Positions 1-11,431 of a stretch of DNA of 64,000 nt are shown here, one piece after another; within the stretch, counting starts at the first letter, position 1, and every line of letters begins with the position of its first letter. The stretch is taken from contig CM077351.1 of NCBI GenBank assembly GCA_039655645.1, forward strand, positions 21,018,602 through 21,082,601. Direction: 5' to 3'. The notes beneath the pieces were generated by a model. The model had not been told where the DNA came from. It did not search any database and saw only the letters and a program-made list of their open reading frames with translations. The position numbers and the translations under genes are program-made. This stretch comes from Ammopiptanthus mongolicus (lineage: Eukaryota; Streptophyta; Magnoliopsida; Fabales; Fabaceae).

Positions 1-447
1 TTATTTTTTCGGTTTAGCCTTTCGAATATTCCCTTTTCTTTCTCTATCACACCTGACATCAATGCCTTGCCCCGTTTCAACCATGAAAGACTCCTTCCTT
101 CTTCTGCATGCATGTGAATCATATTGTGGAGATTTGGTCAATGGTCAAGCCTATGGTAACGTAATTACTTTGAAAATCTTGAGTTCTTGATACCTTTGCC
201 CAATACACTAAGAGTTTGTGAGTCAAGCGACCTATGGTCTTTTGGAAAGTTTGATTTCAAGGAATTTAAAGTTTCTAATTGGGTAATTTCTTGACTTCCT
301 TTGAAAAATATACTTGTTTGACTATCCTCGCAATTCTGAAAATTCTAATTGTTTAGGTCCTCTTGATTTAAATCTGAAAATTATTTTGAAAATTCTTTTA
401 AGCCTGATAATTGTTTGAGGGCAAACAATACTCAAGTGTGGGAAGTT
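1..447 (+). mobile_element. 3' internal end of an Athila/Tat-like gypsy element, with polypurine tract
   Basis: This stretch has no usable reading frame. It ends in CAAGTGTGGGAAGTT (about 433-447), directly before a TGAT LTR start. A purine-rich tract of this kind just before the LTR is typical of the polypurine tract of Athila/Tat gypsy elements. It is therefore read as the 3' untranslated end of an element whose coding part lies left of the window. Lineage is inferred from the tract and LTR style only. Confidence 0.6.
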
Positions 448-639
448 TGATAAACCTAAACTCTGTGCTTTTTATAGGGGCTAACTGGGTTGAATTTAGA
501 CATATTTGACGATTATTATTATTGTATTTCACCATTTTACATAAATTTTTACAGAATTGATGTTTAGAGGCAGCTTGATGAACAATTGATAAATGACGAA
601 GGTTGTTGAGCTAAAAAGAAAAAAAATAATGAAGTCTGG

Positions 640-925
640 AGCTCGAAGTACGGCCGTGCACAATGGAGCACGCCCGTGCAAGCCTATCAGTTCAACCATC
701 CAAACACACCCTTACAAAAAGACTTAAAGTTGACCTTTGAAGATGAAGAACGACCATGCCAGACAGTAGCACGACCGTGTCAAAGTGAAGCAAGGCCTGA
801 CTCAGTGAAGCAAGGCCTGACTTAGTGAAGCACGTCTGTACATAAAGGAAGCACGGCCGTGCAGAAGCCCGTGCACTAATGACGTTGATTCTACGAAGTT
901 GGTACACCCGTGCAGAATGGAGCAC
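640..925. repeat. Array of short palindromes, CACGGCCGTGCA type
   Basis: About eight degenerate copies of a GC-rich palindrome occur within 280 bases, for example at 651-662, 670-681, 764-778, 852-863 and 903-916, with spacer words such as GAAGCAAGGCCTGAC repeated twice at 787-826. They lie in the 5' third of the LTR. Function is unknown; factor binding, hairpin formation or a methylation target are all possible. Confidence 0.7.
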
Positions 926-978
926 GCAAGTGCTGGAGGCGCTGACAGACCTAATTTTGGGGCTCTTACTCCTATTTT

Positions 979-980
<2 letters not shown>

Positions 981-1075
<95 letters not shown>
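981..1075. repeat. Compound microsatellite (TA)n(GA)n
   Basis: An uninterrupted TA tract of about 48 bases runs directly into a GA tract of about 47 bases. Apparent reading frames across it encode only Tyr-Ile and Arg-Glu repeats and are artefacts. Confidence 0.97.
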
Positions 1076-1076
<1 letters not shown>

Positions 1077-1759
1077 CCCTTTGTACCACTATGAAGACAT
1101 CTATTGTAACAACTATCTATTATTATTCATAGTTTATAGCTTTTAGTAGTGTGTTTAGATTTCTAGAGTAGGATTTGCAGTTGGAGGTTGAGTTGGAGAT
1201 TTTTCTTCGTCTTCTTAATTCTTCAGGATGCGTCTCCCTTTGTTGAATTTGGTTTTATATATTATTATGGGTAGCTAATTTCACCACTGGATTTGTGATG
1301 GATCTTGTATTAGTAGAAACCCTTTTTGCTATGTCTTAGCTTTAATTCAATTCTATTTGGTTTCAAAGTTGCGATTTGAATAGTGTTATTCTATTGTTCT
1401 TCATCCCATGCTAGTGTTTTGCTCTTAATCAATTGGTTTATCAGCAGCCGTAATGCAATTAATTGGTAGACCTATAGGATAACCGGGGTCTGAATTATTG
1501 CATGGCCAAACTTGATTTATTCCTTTCAGTCATTCAACCTCTTTTTTGTTTATGCTTTTTAATCATTTAAACTCTTTGCCTGACAAAAATTGGGTTCAGC
1601 TGGAGGAAAGAATATTGATTGTCTGACAAACAATTAATAGTTTCAGTAGAGGGATTGATATTCAGAAAGCAACTACAAAATTGAATAGAACTAGGATTTG
1701 GGGGTATCGAAAGTACAAGTGAAACCACGACTCACTAGTAGAAAATACCCTTTTCACGT

Positions 1760-2045
1760 CAGGATTTAACATCAGTTATTTCTAAATGGATGTTAAAAAT
1801 GGAGGCGGTAGCAAACTTGTAAATAAATGGTTGAGGGAACACACTTTTAACATCGGTTATTTTGAAAACCGATGTTAAAAGTAGAGGCGGTGGCAAACTT
1901 GTAAATAAATGGTTGATGAAACAAACTTTTAACATCGGTTCTTTTTAACCGATGTTAAAAAGTGACTTTTGACATCGGTTAAAAAGAAACCGATGTTAAA
2001 AAGTGAGTTTTAACATCGGTTCATTTTCCAACCGATGTTAAATGT
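1760..2045. repeat. Left subterminal repeats of the CACTA element
   Basis: Many copies of TTTTAACATCGGTT and its complement AACCGATGTTAAAA, in both orientations, including paired inverted copies that would fold into hairpins (for example 1927-1957 and 1972-2000). In En/Spm elements such subterminal motifs are binding sites for the TNPA-type protein; that role is by family analogy. Confidence 0.85.
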
Positions 2046-3609
2046 CAAAATTTTAAATTTAAGTCTCGTGCGTTTCTCTCTTTATCGTGTACAGTACTCT
2101 CGCTACTCATCATCTATGTTCTGGGCAAGCCCTCACTCTCGTCATTTGGTCGCCGTATTTCTTCAGCCGTCCACCGAGCGAGCCACCATGACCATCGTGA
2201 GGTCCACCACCAGAAGAAAACACCACCGCGAGCCGCGAGGTCCATAATCCATGCCATTGTAAGTCCTCCACATCACCGTGTTTCTTCATTTATTTTTGTT
2301 TCTAGTTTAAGTTTTTGGTTAGATTTAAGGATTTCTCTTGTTTTGGTTTAGGGATTTATTTCGTTTTGGACGAAATCCTCAAATCTTGCCATGACGGCTT
2401 ATCTGAAGCAATCGCAATACAAAAGCTCCAGGTTAACTTTCTTCCTTTTCTTTTTTATTTTAATCCTTTCACGTTTAAACTATAGTTTGCATTTCAAATG
2501 TAATTGACTGAAAATAAAGTAACTAATTGGTTATAGTAAGGGTTTTTTTTTCTATGCATTGCATAGTGAGCATTTATCCGCGTGCATTTGGAATGATTTT
2601 TGGTTGTTGTTTGTTTGTTAGAAAGTCAGGATTTTTTATTCTCTAGATGATTGTGTTTGTCAACCTAATAAATGAGCTTCGATCATTATACAATCATAAT
2701 TACTATTGCCCGATATTTTATTTTTGGTGAAATTGCTTGAACTTGATGAATTATATTTTTATTTGTTGTGCTTGTATTAGTTTCTTTTATGTTCAAATGT
2801 ATGGTTAGATTGTATAGTCCTTTATAAAGAGTTTGCATATATTATGGAATTACAATTTGCACGGACCGGTTCTCTATTCTAGCCATTTTTATGACCTCAA
2901 GATAATGTAGCTTATACTACTCTTGATCAGACATCAGCGTGAAAAATTATTCTTGCTTAGATTTTTAGATATGTGAGATCGCCTGCACCTCGTATGTGAG
3001 TTTTAGCCTCTAAATTATCTACACATTATCTCATAAAACTAATATCTCTGTGTGGTTGTTTAGGCCTCTCCTCATCATCTGTAAATATTGTTTCTTATCA
3101 GGAGCATGGGGGTAATTTTAATGAAGCTGTCAATGCACATTTTAGTGAAGGAGACAGAAATTTGTCAATAAGGTGTGCTCTTTTACTACCCTTAATATCA
3201 GATTCAGAAATCTATATTGTCCAACTAGTATTACTCTATCTTCTACATGTTCCTCTTAATTCATGTGATATTGATATATAAATTCATTTCTTCGTGGCCA
3301 GAATGCATGATACATTTGTTGCTATTCCACAAGATGATTTCATGAATCTAGATGATGAATTTCATGCTGAAATTCGCAGATCTCTATCACTTTTGTGGGA
3401 GCTTTTAAAGACAGAGCGTTTTGCACAATTCTTTTTTGACTATACTAAATATGAATTCTGGATTTATATAAGATATATATAGTTCATGTTTATACTGTTG
3501 AGTTCTGGACTTTTGGATTTGTTGTACTGATTTCTAGACTTCTGGATATATGTATAGTGTGTACTGATTTTGCAGGAAGGGAAAGAAATTATGAAATAAA
3601 ATCAGATTT

Positions 3610-3890
3610 TTTTATTAAAAAAAATTACTTTTGACATCAGTTCTGGATTCAACCGATGTCAAAAGTACACTTTTAACATCGGTTGTTTACAGAACCAATG
3701 TTAAAAGTGTGACTTTTAACATCGGTTGTGGCCTTCAACTGATGTCAAAAGTCTACTTTTAACATCAGTTATGTTTAGAACCGATGTTAAAAGTGACTTA
3801 AAAGTCACACTTTTAACATCGCCTGTATTAACATCGCTGAAACAAACGATGTTAAAAGTCATTTTTAACCGATGTTAAAAGTGTTTTCTG
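3610..3890. repeat. Right subterminal repeats of the CACTA element
   Basis: The mirror-image array to the left one: TTTGACATC, TTTAACATCGG and AACCGATGTTAAAAGT words alternate in both orientations up to the right terminus. The variants GACATC and AACATC are interspersed, as at the left end. Confidence 0.85.
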
Positions 3891-4225
3891 CACTAGTGAC
3901 TCTAGGGTCTTTTACTCTTGATTTCCCAAACCTTTATTTCTCTTTTGCTATCTTTTACTATTTCTTACATCATACTTGTATTATTGTTTTCATTAGTCTA
4001 AATGGCATAAGGATTTCTCTATTCTAGTACTCACGCTAGTATTACTCATTAATCCTTTGGATATGATATCTAGACTTTCGTCCTATATTACTTCTGCGAC
4101 AGGGTGCACTTGCCCTTAAGTGTGTTCATAACGCAACATATAACAATATCCTAAGCTAAATTCCTAAACTATCATGAAAATGAATGCAAAATAGTAAAAA
4201 ATATGAGGTGAAATCACACTCATCA

Positions 4226-4984
4226 GTATGCTATACTCTGATGCATGTGTTTGTATGTTTTAAGTTTTTTTTAATCCGTAAGTTTTTATAAGCATGCTAA
4301 CATTTATAATACGAGTTTAAGGTTTAGATAATTATTAGGTTCTTTAAATGGGATGTTCGCAAAGGCGTCTCACAACTCAAGCCGACAGATAACGGAAGCC
4401 GACAGACTGAACAGATTGGTGAATAAGTGTATCGGCATGAGAAATAGATAAAATGGAAATATCGTCGAATGCAAGATGTTTCCTGAGGAAAGAAATGCTA
4501 TGTGTAATTGTTGATGCGGCTCTTTTCATAGACATGACAGATATGGAGAAGTTTAACGGAAGCAAAGATGTGAAATCTTCACGTTTTAGAATTATTTAAG
4601 TTTTCAGACGACTAGTTAATTCATAATATGGCACAATCGTTGTATATGTGTCATTTAAGTAGATAGTCAGTTATTTCTCAGTTTGCCTATAAATATTAAG
4701 AATTGTGATGTAATAATGGTTGGATACTTGAAAAACATCCTAATATCTTGATCACACGGCAGATCAACGGATTAAAATCATGTACAACTTCCAACCTTCT
4801 ATTTCAATACAAATTTATCATTTCAAAGCCTTTTCATTTTAAGTCATTTGCTTTCAATCACATGTTCTTCAATTCTTTTACATTTCATGCTCCTCTTTAC
4901 TTCTCTAACTTTAACTCATTGCTCAGTTTTATTCGCATCCTTTAAATTCAGCACTTTTAAGTTTAATATACTTTCATTATTTCA
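4226..4984. other. Unassigned AT-rich stretch
   Basis: No gene is supported. The only possible signal is a TATA-like GCCTATAAATATT near 4685-4697, followed by a pyrimidine-rich segment (4790-4940), the style of an LTR promoter and leader. I could not find LTR ends or target duplications. Small frames at 4377-4565 (minus) and 4748-4945 (plus) match nothing I recognise. Confidence 0.4.
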
Positions 4985-5150
4985 AATTATACATCAAATG
5001 GGACACCTTCAATAGTGTTTTTCACTGAAACGCTATTCAAAAAGGGCGGAAGACTTTCAATAGCGCTTCCTCGAGAAAGGACTATCTTAGGATCTCCTAG
5101 GATAGTGTTTCCTTGAAGAAGCGCTATTGAAAGGATGAGAAGGAGAAAAA
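4985..5150. repeat. Inverted-repeat cluster (AATAGCGCTT type) with a hairpin
   Basis: Copies of CAATAGCGCTTCC and GAAACGCTATTC alternate in both orientations. The 16-mer CTTTCAATAGCGCTTC at 5054-5069 is the exact reverse complement of 5118-5133, and the intervening bases continue to pair imperfectly (around 5090-5104), giving an arm of roughly 36-38 bp. The layout resembles CACTA subterminal repeats, and the next downstream unit is a CACTA-type protease relic, so this may be the end of a third CACTA family. A clear CACTA terminus is not visible. Confidence 0.7.
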
Positions 5151-5159
5151 GAATTTATA

Positions 5160-6140
5160 TATTGAAACTAGGCAAAAACAATATATAGTTGATCGTTTGG
5201 CATTACCAAAGCCAGATTACGAGACCTCATTTTTGTCCACTTGTAACGTAGGGTGAGTCATTAAATCCTATATATAGGACAGAATTAACGATACTAAATT
5301 TGTTAAATGTCATTATACCTGCATAGGATTTGCTAACTAAACATTTTTGTAGGGAGCATTGGGTATTGTTAACGATCAATCCCAATGAAGATAAGGTGTA
5401 CTATTTAGATAAAATGAGGGATGCATACATTCCGTAAGTATATATGCATTTATTTTTACCTTCATATATATATGATGATTCAAAATATGTATCTTAATGA
5501 AGTTTTTTGGTTTTGCACTCAGGGCTTTGCTAATTCATCATTCCTACAACGAAGGAGACAAGTCTCGATAATCTAAATCATCCAAGACTAAATGGATCCA
5601 TAGAGGTATTTACAAAAACCTCTTATGCAATTATTTAAATTAAAAATTTAAAAAAATTAATTTATTATTTTTGGTTTTATAGTGCCCCTCGCTAACCGAA
5701 TAGCGACGATTGTGACTACTACGTTCTGAAGTTTATCAAGGATATCGTCGTTCAGAACCAAACGTAAATCCCAATGCCGGTATGTAATTTCAGTTCTAGT
5801 TTTTATAATTTAATTACTTTTACATTCGACCATTTGAATTTAACTTGATTTAATTTTCATTTCGCAGTACTTTCCTAAATGTAAATGCGACACATATTAT
5901 GATGATCAACTTACTGAACTCAAAGAAGAGTGGTGTCACTATGCTGTTATGAATTTTATCGAATAAAGGTACACATACTCTGATATTATATGCTAGAGTG
6001 TCGCTCCTATTAGACTTATGCGTAAGTGCAAGTGACTGTGTGTGTCTTGTGCAGGGCAACAAGGATTTTGTGCCACCGCCAAATAGAAGTTGGAAGCCTT
6101 GTGTGTACATGCATGAATTAATGCTAGTGTACATTAATTA
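5160..6140 (+). pseudogene. Ulp1-type (C48) cysteine protease relic of a CACTA element
   Basis: Several exon-like blocks, separated by GT-AG type gaps, read like the Ulp1-like protease often carried by plant CACTA elements. About 5193-5251 gives a block ending FLSTCNVG. About 5352-5432 gives EHWVLL (catalytic His) and VYYLDKMRD (catalytic Asp). About 5680-5770 gives PNSDDCDYYVLKF (catalytic Cys). About 5868-5966 gives KEEWCHYAVMNF, then a stop. Ulp1 enzymes cleave SUMO-type isopeptides; in transposons the role is not settled. The copy is broken: there is a frame disturbance before the Cys block, and the codon expected for the oxyanion Gln just before PNSDD reads TAA. Exon borders are estimates. 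Confidence 0.65.
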
Positions 6141-6235
6141 ACTTGTATTAATTTAGTAGTAATGGTTAGCTAGTAAATTGTTTAAAAATATATACTGAAT
6201 TCCTACTTATTGGTTTGGTGTATTAAGTTAGTAGT

Positions 6236-6842
6236 GTTGGAACCAAAGTGGTTATGGTCCGTAAATCCTTAAAATTTTGATGTTAACAAAGAACTAAACT
6301 AGGTGAACAAAGATCTGTATTGGTTTAACAAGTTTATCTAAAGTGTGAAGGAACTTATAGTCCAAAGACTTATCAGATCGTGAGTGTTATCGCACAGTCC
6401 ATCATTTTGCTGTCATATATAAATGGACGAAGTCTATCATGGATTGAAATTCTCTTTGGTATCTTATTTGTGTCCAAAGACTCATCAGAGTAAAGTATAC
6501 GTTCTTTAAATTTAAGATCCAATGTAATTGCTCATCTTTACTTTATTGAAAGTCCTTCATAGCGTGAAAATGTAAAAAAGTAGTAAGTTCAAATTATTAA
6601 CCTTCATGTAAAAATGGAATATCCTTTAGACATTAGCTCTCTGTATCTTAGTACTCTCTAACGCTAAAGTCAGTATGTCCCTGTCACGTTGAAGTTGACT
6701 ATCTCCAGCAAGAAAAGACAAAAGGCAATTTTCGGGTACAAAGAAAAGTTGTCAGTACTACTTTCAGCTATCTTTCTGATACCCTATCCTACTTTTCAGA
6801 AGTTCTCCACAAGCTATCAGACTTAACGAGTTTTTGCATTAA
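6236..6842 (+). mobile_element. Truncated Sirevirus-like copia LTR fragment
   Basis: It starts TGTTGGAACCAAAGTGG and continues with AAAATTTTGATGTTAACAAAG. This matches in order the start of the Sirevirus LTR at 51316 (TGTTAGAACCAAAACAG, then TTTTAATGATTAACAAAG). A TATA-like CATATATAAATGG lies near 6414. The right end is cut where a gypsy reading frame begins near 6843, and no second LTR or target duplication is visible. Confidence 0.6.
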
Positions 6843-7515
6843 ATGCTAATTAGAATGGACGATGTCAAGTTTGATCGGGCAAAGATGATCCAGATGATCA
6901 TGAGTGGCCGGACCATAAACATTGGGAAGATTATTGCTGATACCATTCACGGCATTGCTAACTCAGAGACAGCAACCCTAGCCTTTCCCTACTTGATCAC
7001 TATTCTCTGTGAGAAGGCCAGGGTATCAAAGGCAGGTCTAACACCAACAAAGGATCCCTCAAAGATTGACCAAACATTTGTTACCAAATGTGGCCTAGTG
7101 GAAGACTTAGAGCATGTAGAGGGTAGAGGAAGACCCCCTAGAGTCACACCAACTAGACGGGAGCCGCGGGCTCAAAATGAGGGCTCAACTTTTGGGGATC
7201 CATATTCAGCTAAGCATGAAGGAGCTGAGATCCGTCATAACATGGGGGCCCTCTACACATATCTCCAAACCACTAGAGAAGATGTATTAAGGGTAGAAGA
7301 CTTGGTTAGGGTAGGACAATCTTCACATGCTGACATTGTTCCATCAGTTAGAAAAACACCAGAGGAGCTTGCCCGTTTTGTGGATTGGAGAGCTTTTTGG
7401 GGAGAGCTCTGTAGCCTCTATGGAGGAAGAAGAAGAAAGAGAGACTGAAGAGGAAGAGGAAGAAGGATATGAGGAGGAGACTGACTCAAAGGAGGAAGAG
7501 TTGGGAGAGGGCTAG
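6843..7515 (+). pseudogene. Plant-transposon-protein-domain ORF of an Athila/Tat-like gypsy element, frameshifted
   Basis: The first frame (6843-7448) carries the motif run GRTINIGKIIADTIHGIANS followed by AFPYLITILCEKARV, the hallmark of the extra ORF (putative plant transposon protein domain) near the 3' end of Athila/Tat and Sirevirus elements. After about residue 190 the acidic C-terminus continues in another frame (to 7515), so a frameshift lies near 7420. The glutamate-rich tail ends at a stop close to the 3' untranslated region. The function of these proteins is unknown; they are sometimes called envelope-like. The 5' side joins a copia LTR piece, so upstream gag-pol is missing. Confidence 0.65.
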
Positions 7516-9030
7516 CCCGACCTAGCTTTGGGAGAGGTAGGATTATGTTGAGCATTGATTTGGGCTCTGCTGGACCCACCAGATATTTTTTCCTTTTCTC
7601 CCTTTCCACTTTTACTTGCTTTTTCACATGTTGTTTTGTGCTTTCTAAATAGTGTTGCTGACATGGTTGCATTGTAGTTAGGACTAGTTTAGGAATTATG
7701 CCTGTTTTGCTTTTTATTAGATTTATATATTTAGAAAAAAAGGGGGGTTTCTCTCTCAATGTCAAGCTGCTAAAGGTAACCATAGTAGGAGCCTATTCTT
7801 TTGAACTTCAAGTTGTGATAGGAGCAATTATCTGACATGCCTACTTGTGGAACCTAAAAATTGTGTGATCGTGTTTGCTTGAAGCTAATTAGGATTGGTT
7901 TCATACCTTTTGTACATGAATCTTGCTGCTTGGTTGTTAATGAATTGGCACTAGTTCTATATTTGGCTTTCATGCTTTATCCTAGATAGTAATTTTGAGC
8001 CACAACATGCTTTGACACTGAGAGGATGCTTTTGATGTTTCACTCTCCTTGATTTGCTTGATTCTCTTATGCATGATACTGTGTGCATGGTGTTTGAATA
8101 TGATAAAGGCAGTTTTGTTGTTTTAAGCCAATGGCCAAGCAACCCACCGTTTGAATATCTCCTTTGCATAACCCCTTGAGCCTAATGGTCCTTAATCTTT
8201 GGTTAAACCTACATAAAAAGAAAAGAATCCTATAGGAGCTAGCTGAGCATTGATTGAAGGGTTGACAAAAGATTAAGTTTGGAGTGGGGTGAAAATTTGC
8301 TGTATAATGATGGAAATAATTGCTTTTATGTTAATAGTTGGCTGTTAAAAAGCCACCCCTTTGAGAATGATGGGTTACTGGGGAAATATTTGACAAGTGG
8401 TCAGGTACCCCTTTGAGACCATGTAGGTTGCTGGGAGATACCAATGAAAAAAAAAAAAAGAGAGAAGGGAATTGATTGGATGTAACAATGCTTATTTACT
8501 CCCTCAGGTAGTAGCTTAAAATGTCTTGTCTTATCTACCTTACACCTTAACCCCATCACAACCTGAGAACAAGTCTGTTTGATTCTTGCATCATGTGAAC
8601 TTTGCTTGTGTGAATGAGATGAAAATCAAATCTATGGGAGGTGGACTCAGTTAGTGTTGATTGAGTGAAACACAAGCCCAAAAGGGAGAGTGAATGAGTG
8701 TGCGTTTGTTTTCCTACAAAGAGAGAGTCATGAAGCCAAGTGTTCTACATGTTATAATAGCCAATTTATTTAACTCTTGAGCTGTGATGGATTAGTGTAT
8801 TGTTGGTATGGCTCTAACACCTGGTTTTCTTTGAGTTACAAAATTGTGAAATTGATGGTTCAACTCTTAGGATTGTTTGGATGATTGCATGCTCATTGCA
8901 CCGATGTTTCTGGAATACGGGGCAGACTTGGTTTCCTGGCACTAGTTGACATTGAGTTCAAGAATATTGGTGTCATCCATGTGCTTATTACTATTTTTGC
9001 TTGAGGACAAGCAAAGTTTTATGTTTGGAG
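7516..9030 (+). mobile_element. 3' untranslated region and polypurine tract of the gypsy element
   Basis: Long non-coding stretch between the envelope-like frame and the LTR, with an A-run at 8447-8459. It ends in TGAGGACAAGCAAAGTTTTATGTTTGGAGTGA (9002-9033), a purine-rich lead-in of the style of the polypurine region of Athila/Tat gypsy elements. No gene is supported here. Confidence 0.55.
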
Positions 9031-10331
9031 TGATGATAATCCTGCGAATTATCTGTTTTTCTTGTACCTTTTGATGAGGATTTAGCCATTTGTGTCCAAT
9101 TTTTAACATTGTTTTGCCTTAATTAACTTGGATTTGATGGTTGTGGCATGCTTTGTTTCAATTGATATAATTTGCTTGTGTTTGGTTATAATTCTGATTT
9201 TTCTTGGGACCTGATAAGCTTGAGAATATAATTAATGGAAAAGCTAGCATAGCTGTTAGACCGTCAAAAGTTCAGACAAGCATATAAATTAAGAAGTTTT
9301 TGAGCTCCTATCTTCATGGCGCCGGGCGGCCATACGGCCGCTGGGCGGTGAGGGCCTGATCATTTTAAGCTACTTACTGTCTTCCCATCGCTGGGCGGCC
9401 TGGTGACCGTTGGGCATTGGAACCTGTCGCGGGCCCATTTTTCAGTGGCCCATTTACACGTCAAGGAACCCTTTTTTTCTAAGGGGGAGCGTTGTTTGGG
9501 GGTTGGACACGAGGAGAAGCACGAAGAGACTGGGATTTTGACCCTAATTTGGAAACCTTCTGGTGGCTCTTGGAGTGGAGAAGAGTGGAAGCTTGGATCA
9601 TCTTCATACTTCATCATGGAGTTCTAACTTTTTTCTTTTGTTTTAGTCTCTCTTTTTAGTTTTCTGTCTAGCTAAACTTCCCCTTGTTTGGTTAAGTGGA
9701 TTTTGATGGATTTTGCTTATATTTGACTTGGGTGTTATGCATGACTTCGTCTATTTTGAGTTCATCATCTTTGTTCTTAAAGCTTTCTAAGGTTTGATTG
9801 TCCTTGGAATGATTTATATGGTTTATCCTTGAGATTCTTGAACTAGGAATAGTCAATGAATGCTTGTTATCTTTTGGATTCTTGAACTTCATGCCTTTTC
9901 CCTTTTTGAAATACCTAAGAAATTAGGGATTTTAATTAGGAATTAAAGATCTTTGGACTAAGGAATTGGGACTTGGAAAATTAGGAGAATCCGATAACAA
10001 AATAGGTGAAGTATTTTGTATTAACCCCAATTAAAGTGCAGCAAATGAAATCAAATGAAACTTAATCCCAACTCTTTTATCTAATTGAGTTTCAACCCTG
10101 TGTGCACTCTAAGTGTTTGTTAATTTGTTAAAGCTAAAATGACAAAAATTTTGTTCTTGTGTTTATCTTAGGTGCTTTATGAATTTGCCTAACTCCCTTT
10201 GAACCAAAATATTCGTTTAAGTAGTAGTTGACTTTGAGAATTGATATTTGGGATTCGATCCCTGAGAATGATATCCGGTTTCACCGGTTTATTACTTGCA
10301 ACGACCCGGTACACTTGTCGTGGCCCCATCA
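9031..10331 (+). mobile_element. LTR of the gypsy element (about 1.3 kb)
   Basis: The LTR begins at TGATGATAATCC or three bases later at TGATAATCC, and ends CGTGGCCCCATCA, giving TGAT/ATCA ends like the first LTR of the window. It contains a GC-rich motif cluster at 9315-9420 and a pyrimidine-rich leader. It abuts a minus-strand Athila-type gag at 10332, which suggests this element inserted into that gag or the two were joined by rearrangement. A target duplication cannot be checked because the 5' end is missing. Confidence 0.6.
9315..9420. repeat. GC-rich GGGCGGC motif cluster in the LTR
   Basis: CCGGGCGGCCATACGGCCGCTGGGCGG and two later GCTGGGCGGCC / CGTTGGGC copies form a palindrome-rich block of about 100 bases in an AT-rich LTR. 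The position in the LTR is like that of the CACGGCCGTGCA array at 640-925. Confidence 0.6.
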
Positions 10332-11410
10332 AAATGTCACTTGAGGCCTTTGAGAAAGTAATATAGTAAGGGTAGAAATCTGTGTCTGTATGGCATGAAA
10401 TTTGTTATCAGTCTCTTTTATGTAATTTGCCAGTAATTCATGAGGATCAGGCTTCCTATTCTCTGGCTTTGAACCTTGGTTCTGCAAGTGGGTGGTCTGT
10501 AGGCATTTAAATTTGAACTTTGATCGTTCTGCTGACCTCCCCAAGAGTAATTCAGACGGCTCCTTCAACCAGGATTATAAGAATTATTTTGGTTTGTATT
10601 ACTCACAAATTTTGCTTCCTCAGCTGGTGGAAAATAAGAATTGCCCAATTGACAATCCTTGCTTTCATGACCGGATGGACTGCAATGGTTGCATGGGAAT
10701 GGAGACACTGGTGCACTAGCTTGAGTTATTGTCTGTGCTTGAGCTTGCATCGATGTCTCTATTTGCTTTGTGAGAGCATCCATCTTTGCTTCCATTGTCA
10801 CTGTGGCATCTACCTCATAAACACCCATTAGCTTCTTTATGACTTGTCTATCTCTGAGTGGCCACTGGTAATGATTGGATGTCATATCTTGGATTAAGGC
10901 TTGAGCTTCTTCAGTTGGTTTCTTCAAAATGGAGCCTCCACAGGCAGCATCTATAATGGACCTATTTTGTTATGAAAGTCCATTATAAAACATCTGCACC
11001 AGAATGGGGACTGTGAAACCACGGTGTGGACACTTTCTGATTGAATCCTGATATTGCTCTCATGCCTCATAAAGATATTCTTGGTCATATTGCACAAAAT
11101 TCGAAATGTCAGCTCTAAATTTAGTAGATTTAGAAGGTGGAAAGTACGTAGCCCAAAATTGGAGTGTTAAGTGGTCCCAGGTGGTGATAGAACCAGATCG
11201 CTTTGTCGGATAATGAGAACGGGAGCAGTCTGAGTCTGATCACATATGTCGAAACTCCATTATATTTGATGAGATCTGTGATCATGAGGAACTTCTTTAG
11301 ATGACAGTTGGGGTCTTCAATTGGTAACCCCCTAAATAATCCAAAGTTATGGATCATGGAGACCAAAGCAGGCTTGTTCTCAAAGTTGTTGGCATCCACC
11401 GCAGGGATAT
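10332..11410 (-). pseudogene. Athila-type gypsy gag fragment
   Basis: Reading from 11399 downward, the frames give an N-terminal block with ANNFENKPALV, GLPIEDPNCHLKKF and YVIRLRLLPFSLSDKA, the start of Athila-group gag (RNA-binding capsid protein of the virus-like particle). A second frame (10565-10927) gives the later block EEAQALIQDMTSNHYQWP and a C-x2-C-x4-H-x4-C knuckle (CNHCSPSGHESKDC). A third (10329-10568) contains HELLANYIKETDNKF. The part between blocks is frameshifted or deleted (10928-11129). Protease and pol are absent because the gene is cut at 10331 by a plus-strand LTR. Confidence 0.8.
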
Positions 11411-11431
11411 GGTGAAAGTTGTCAGATCAAA

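Larger units (their letters stand above)
1733..3898. mobile_element. Non-autonomous CACTA (En/Spm) DNA transposon with 3 bp target duplication
   Basis: The element begins CACTAGTAGAAAATACCC and ends GTTTTCTGCACTAGTG, whose reverse complement also starts CACTAGT. It is flanked by ACT at 1730-1732 and 3899-3901, a perfect 3 bp target-site duplication as expected for CACTA elements. Dense TTTAACATCGGTT / AACCGATGTTAAA repeats lie inside both ends. No transposase is visible. The interior holds small frames at 2035-2247 (arginine-rich) and 3294-3482 (LLWELLKTERF-type helix); these could be captured host fragments or chance. It sits inside the gypsy LTR at 448-4225, and the empty site is preserved in the inverted LTR copy near 13125. 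Confidence 0.93.
448..4225 (+). mobile_element. 3' LTR of the Athila/Tat-like gypsy element, split by a CACTA insertion
   Basis: The LTR starts TGATAAACCT after a polypurine tract and ends CACACTCATCA, giving matched TGAT/ATCA ends. Without the CACTA element at 1733-3898 it is about 1.6 kb. It carries an array of CACGGCCGTGCA-type palindromes, a TA/GA microsatellite and a T-rich 3' part. A minus-strand copy of its 3' half lies at 12905-13411 and runs across the CACTA insertion point without a break, which confirms that the two halves belong together. Confidence 0.75.

Noticed and set aside
802..1132. Open frames over the TA/GA tract (Tyr-Ile and Arg-Glu or Ser-Leu repeats)
   Set aside because: They are translations of a dinucleotide microsatellite in an LTR; no start context or homology.
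9360..9627. Overlapping frames on both strands of 74-85 codons
   Set aside because: They lie in an LTR with locally high GC content; no recognisable motif and no start context.
10332..11410. Athila gag as part of the same element as the LTR at 9031-10331
   Set aside because: The gag is on the opposite strand, so the two belong to different insertions.
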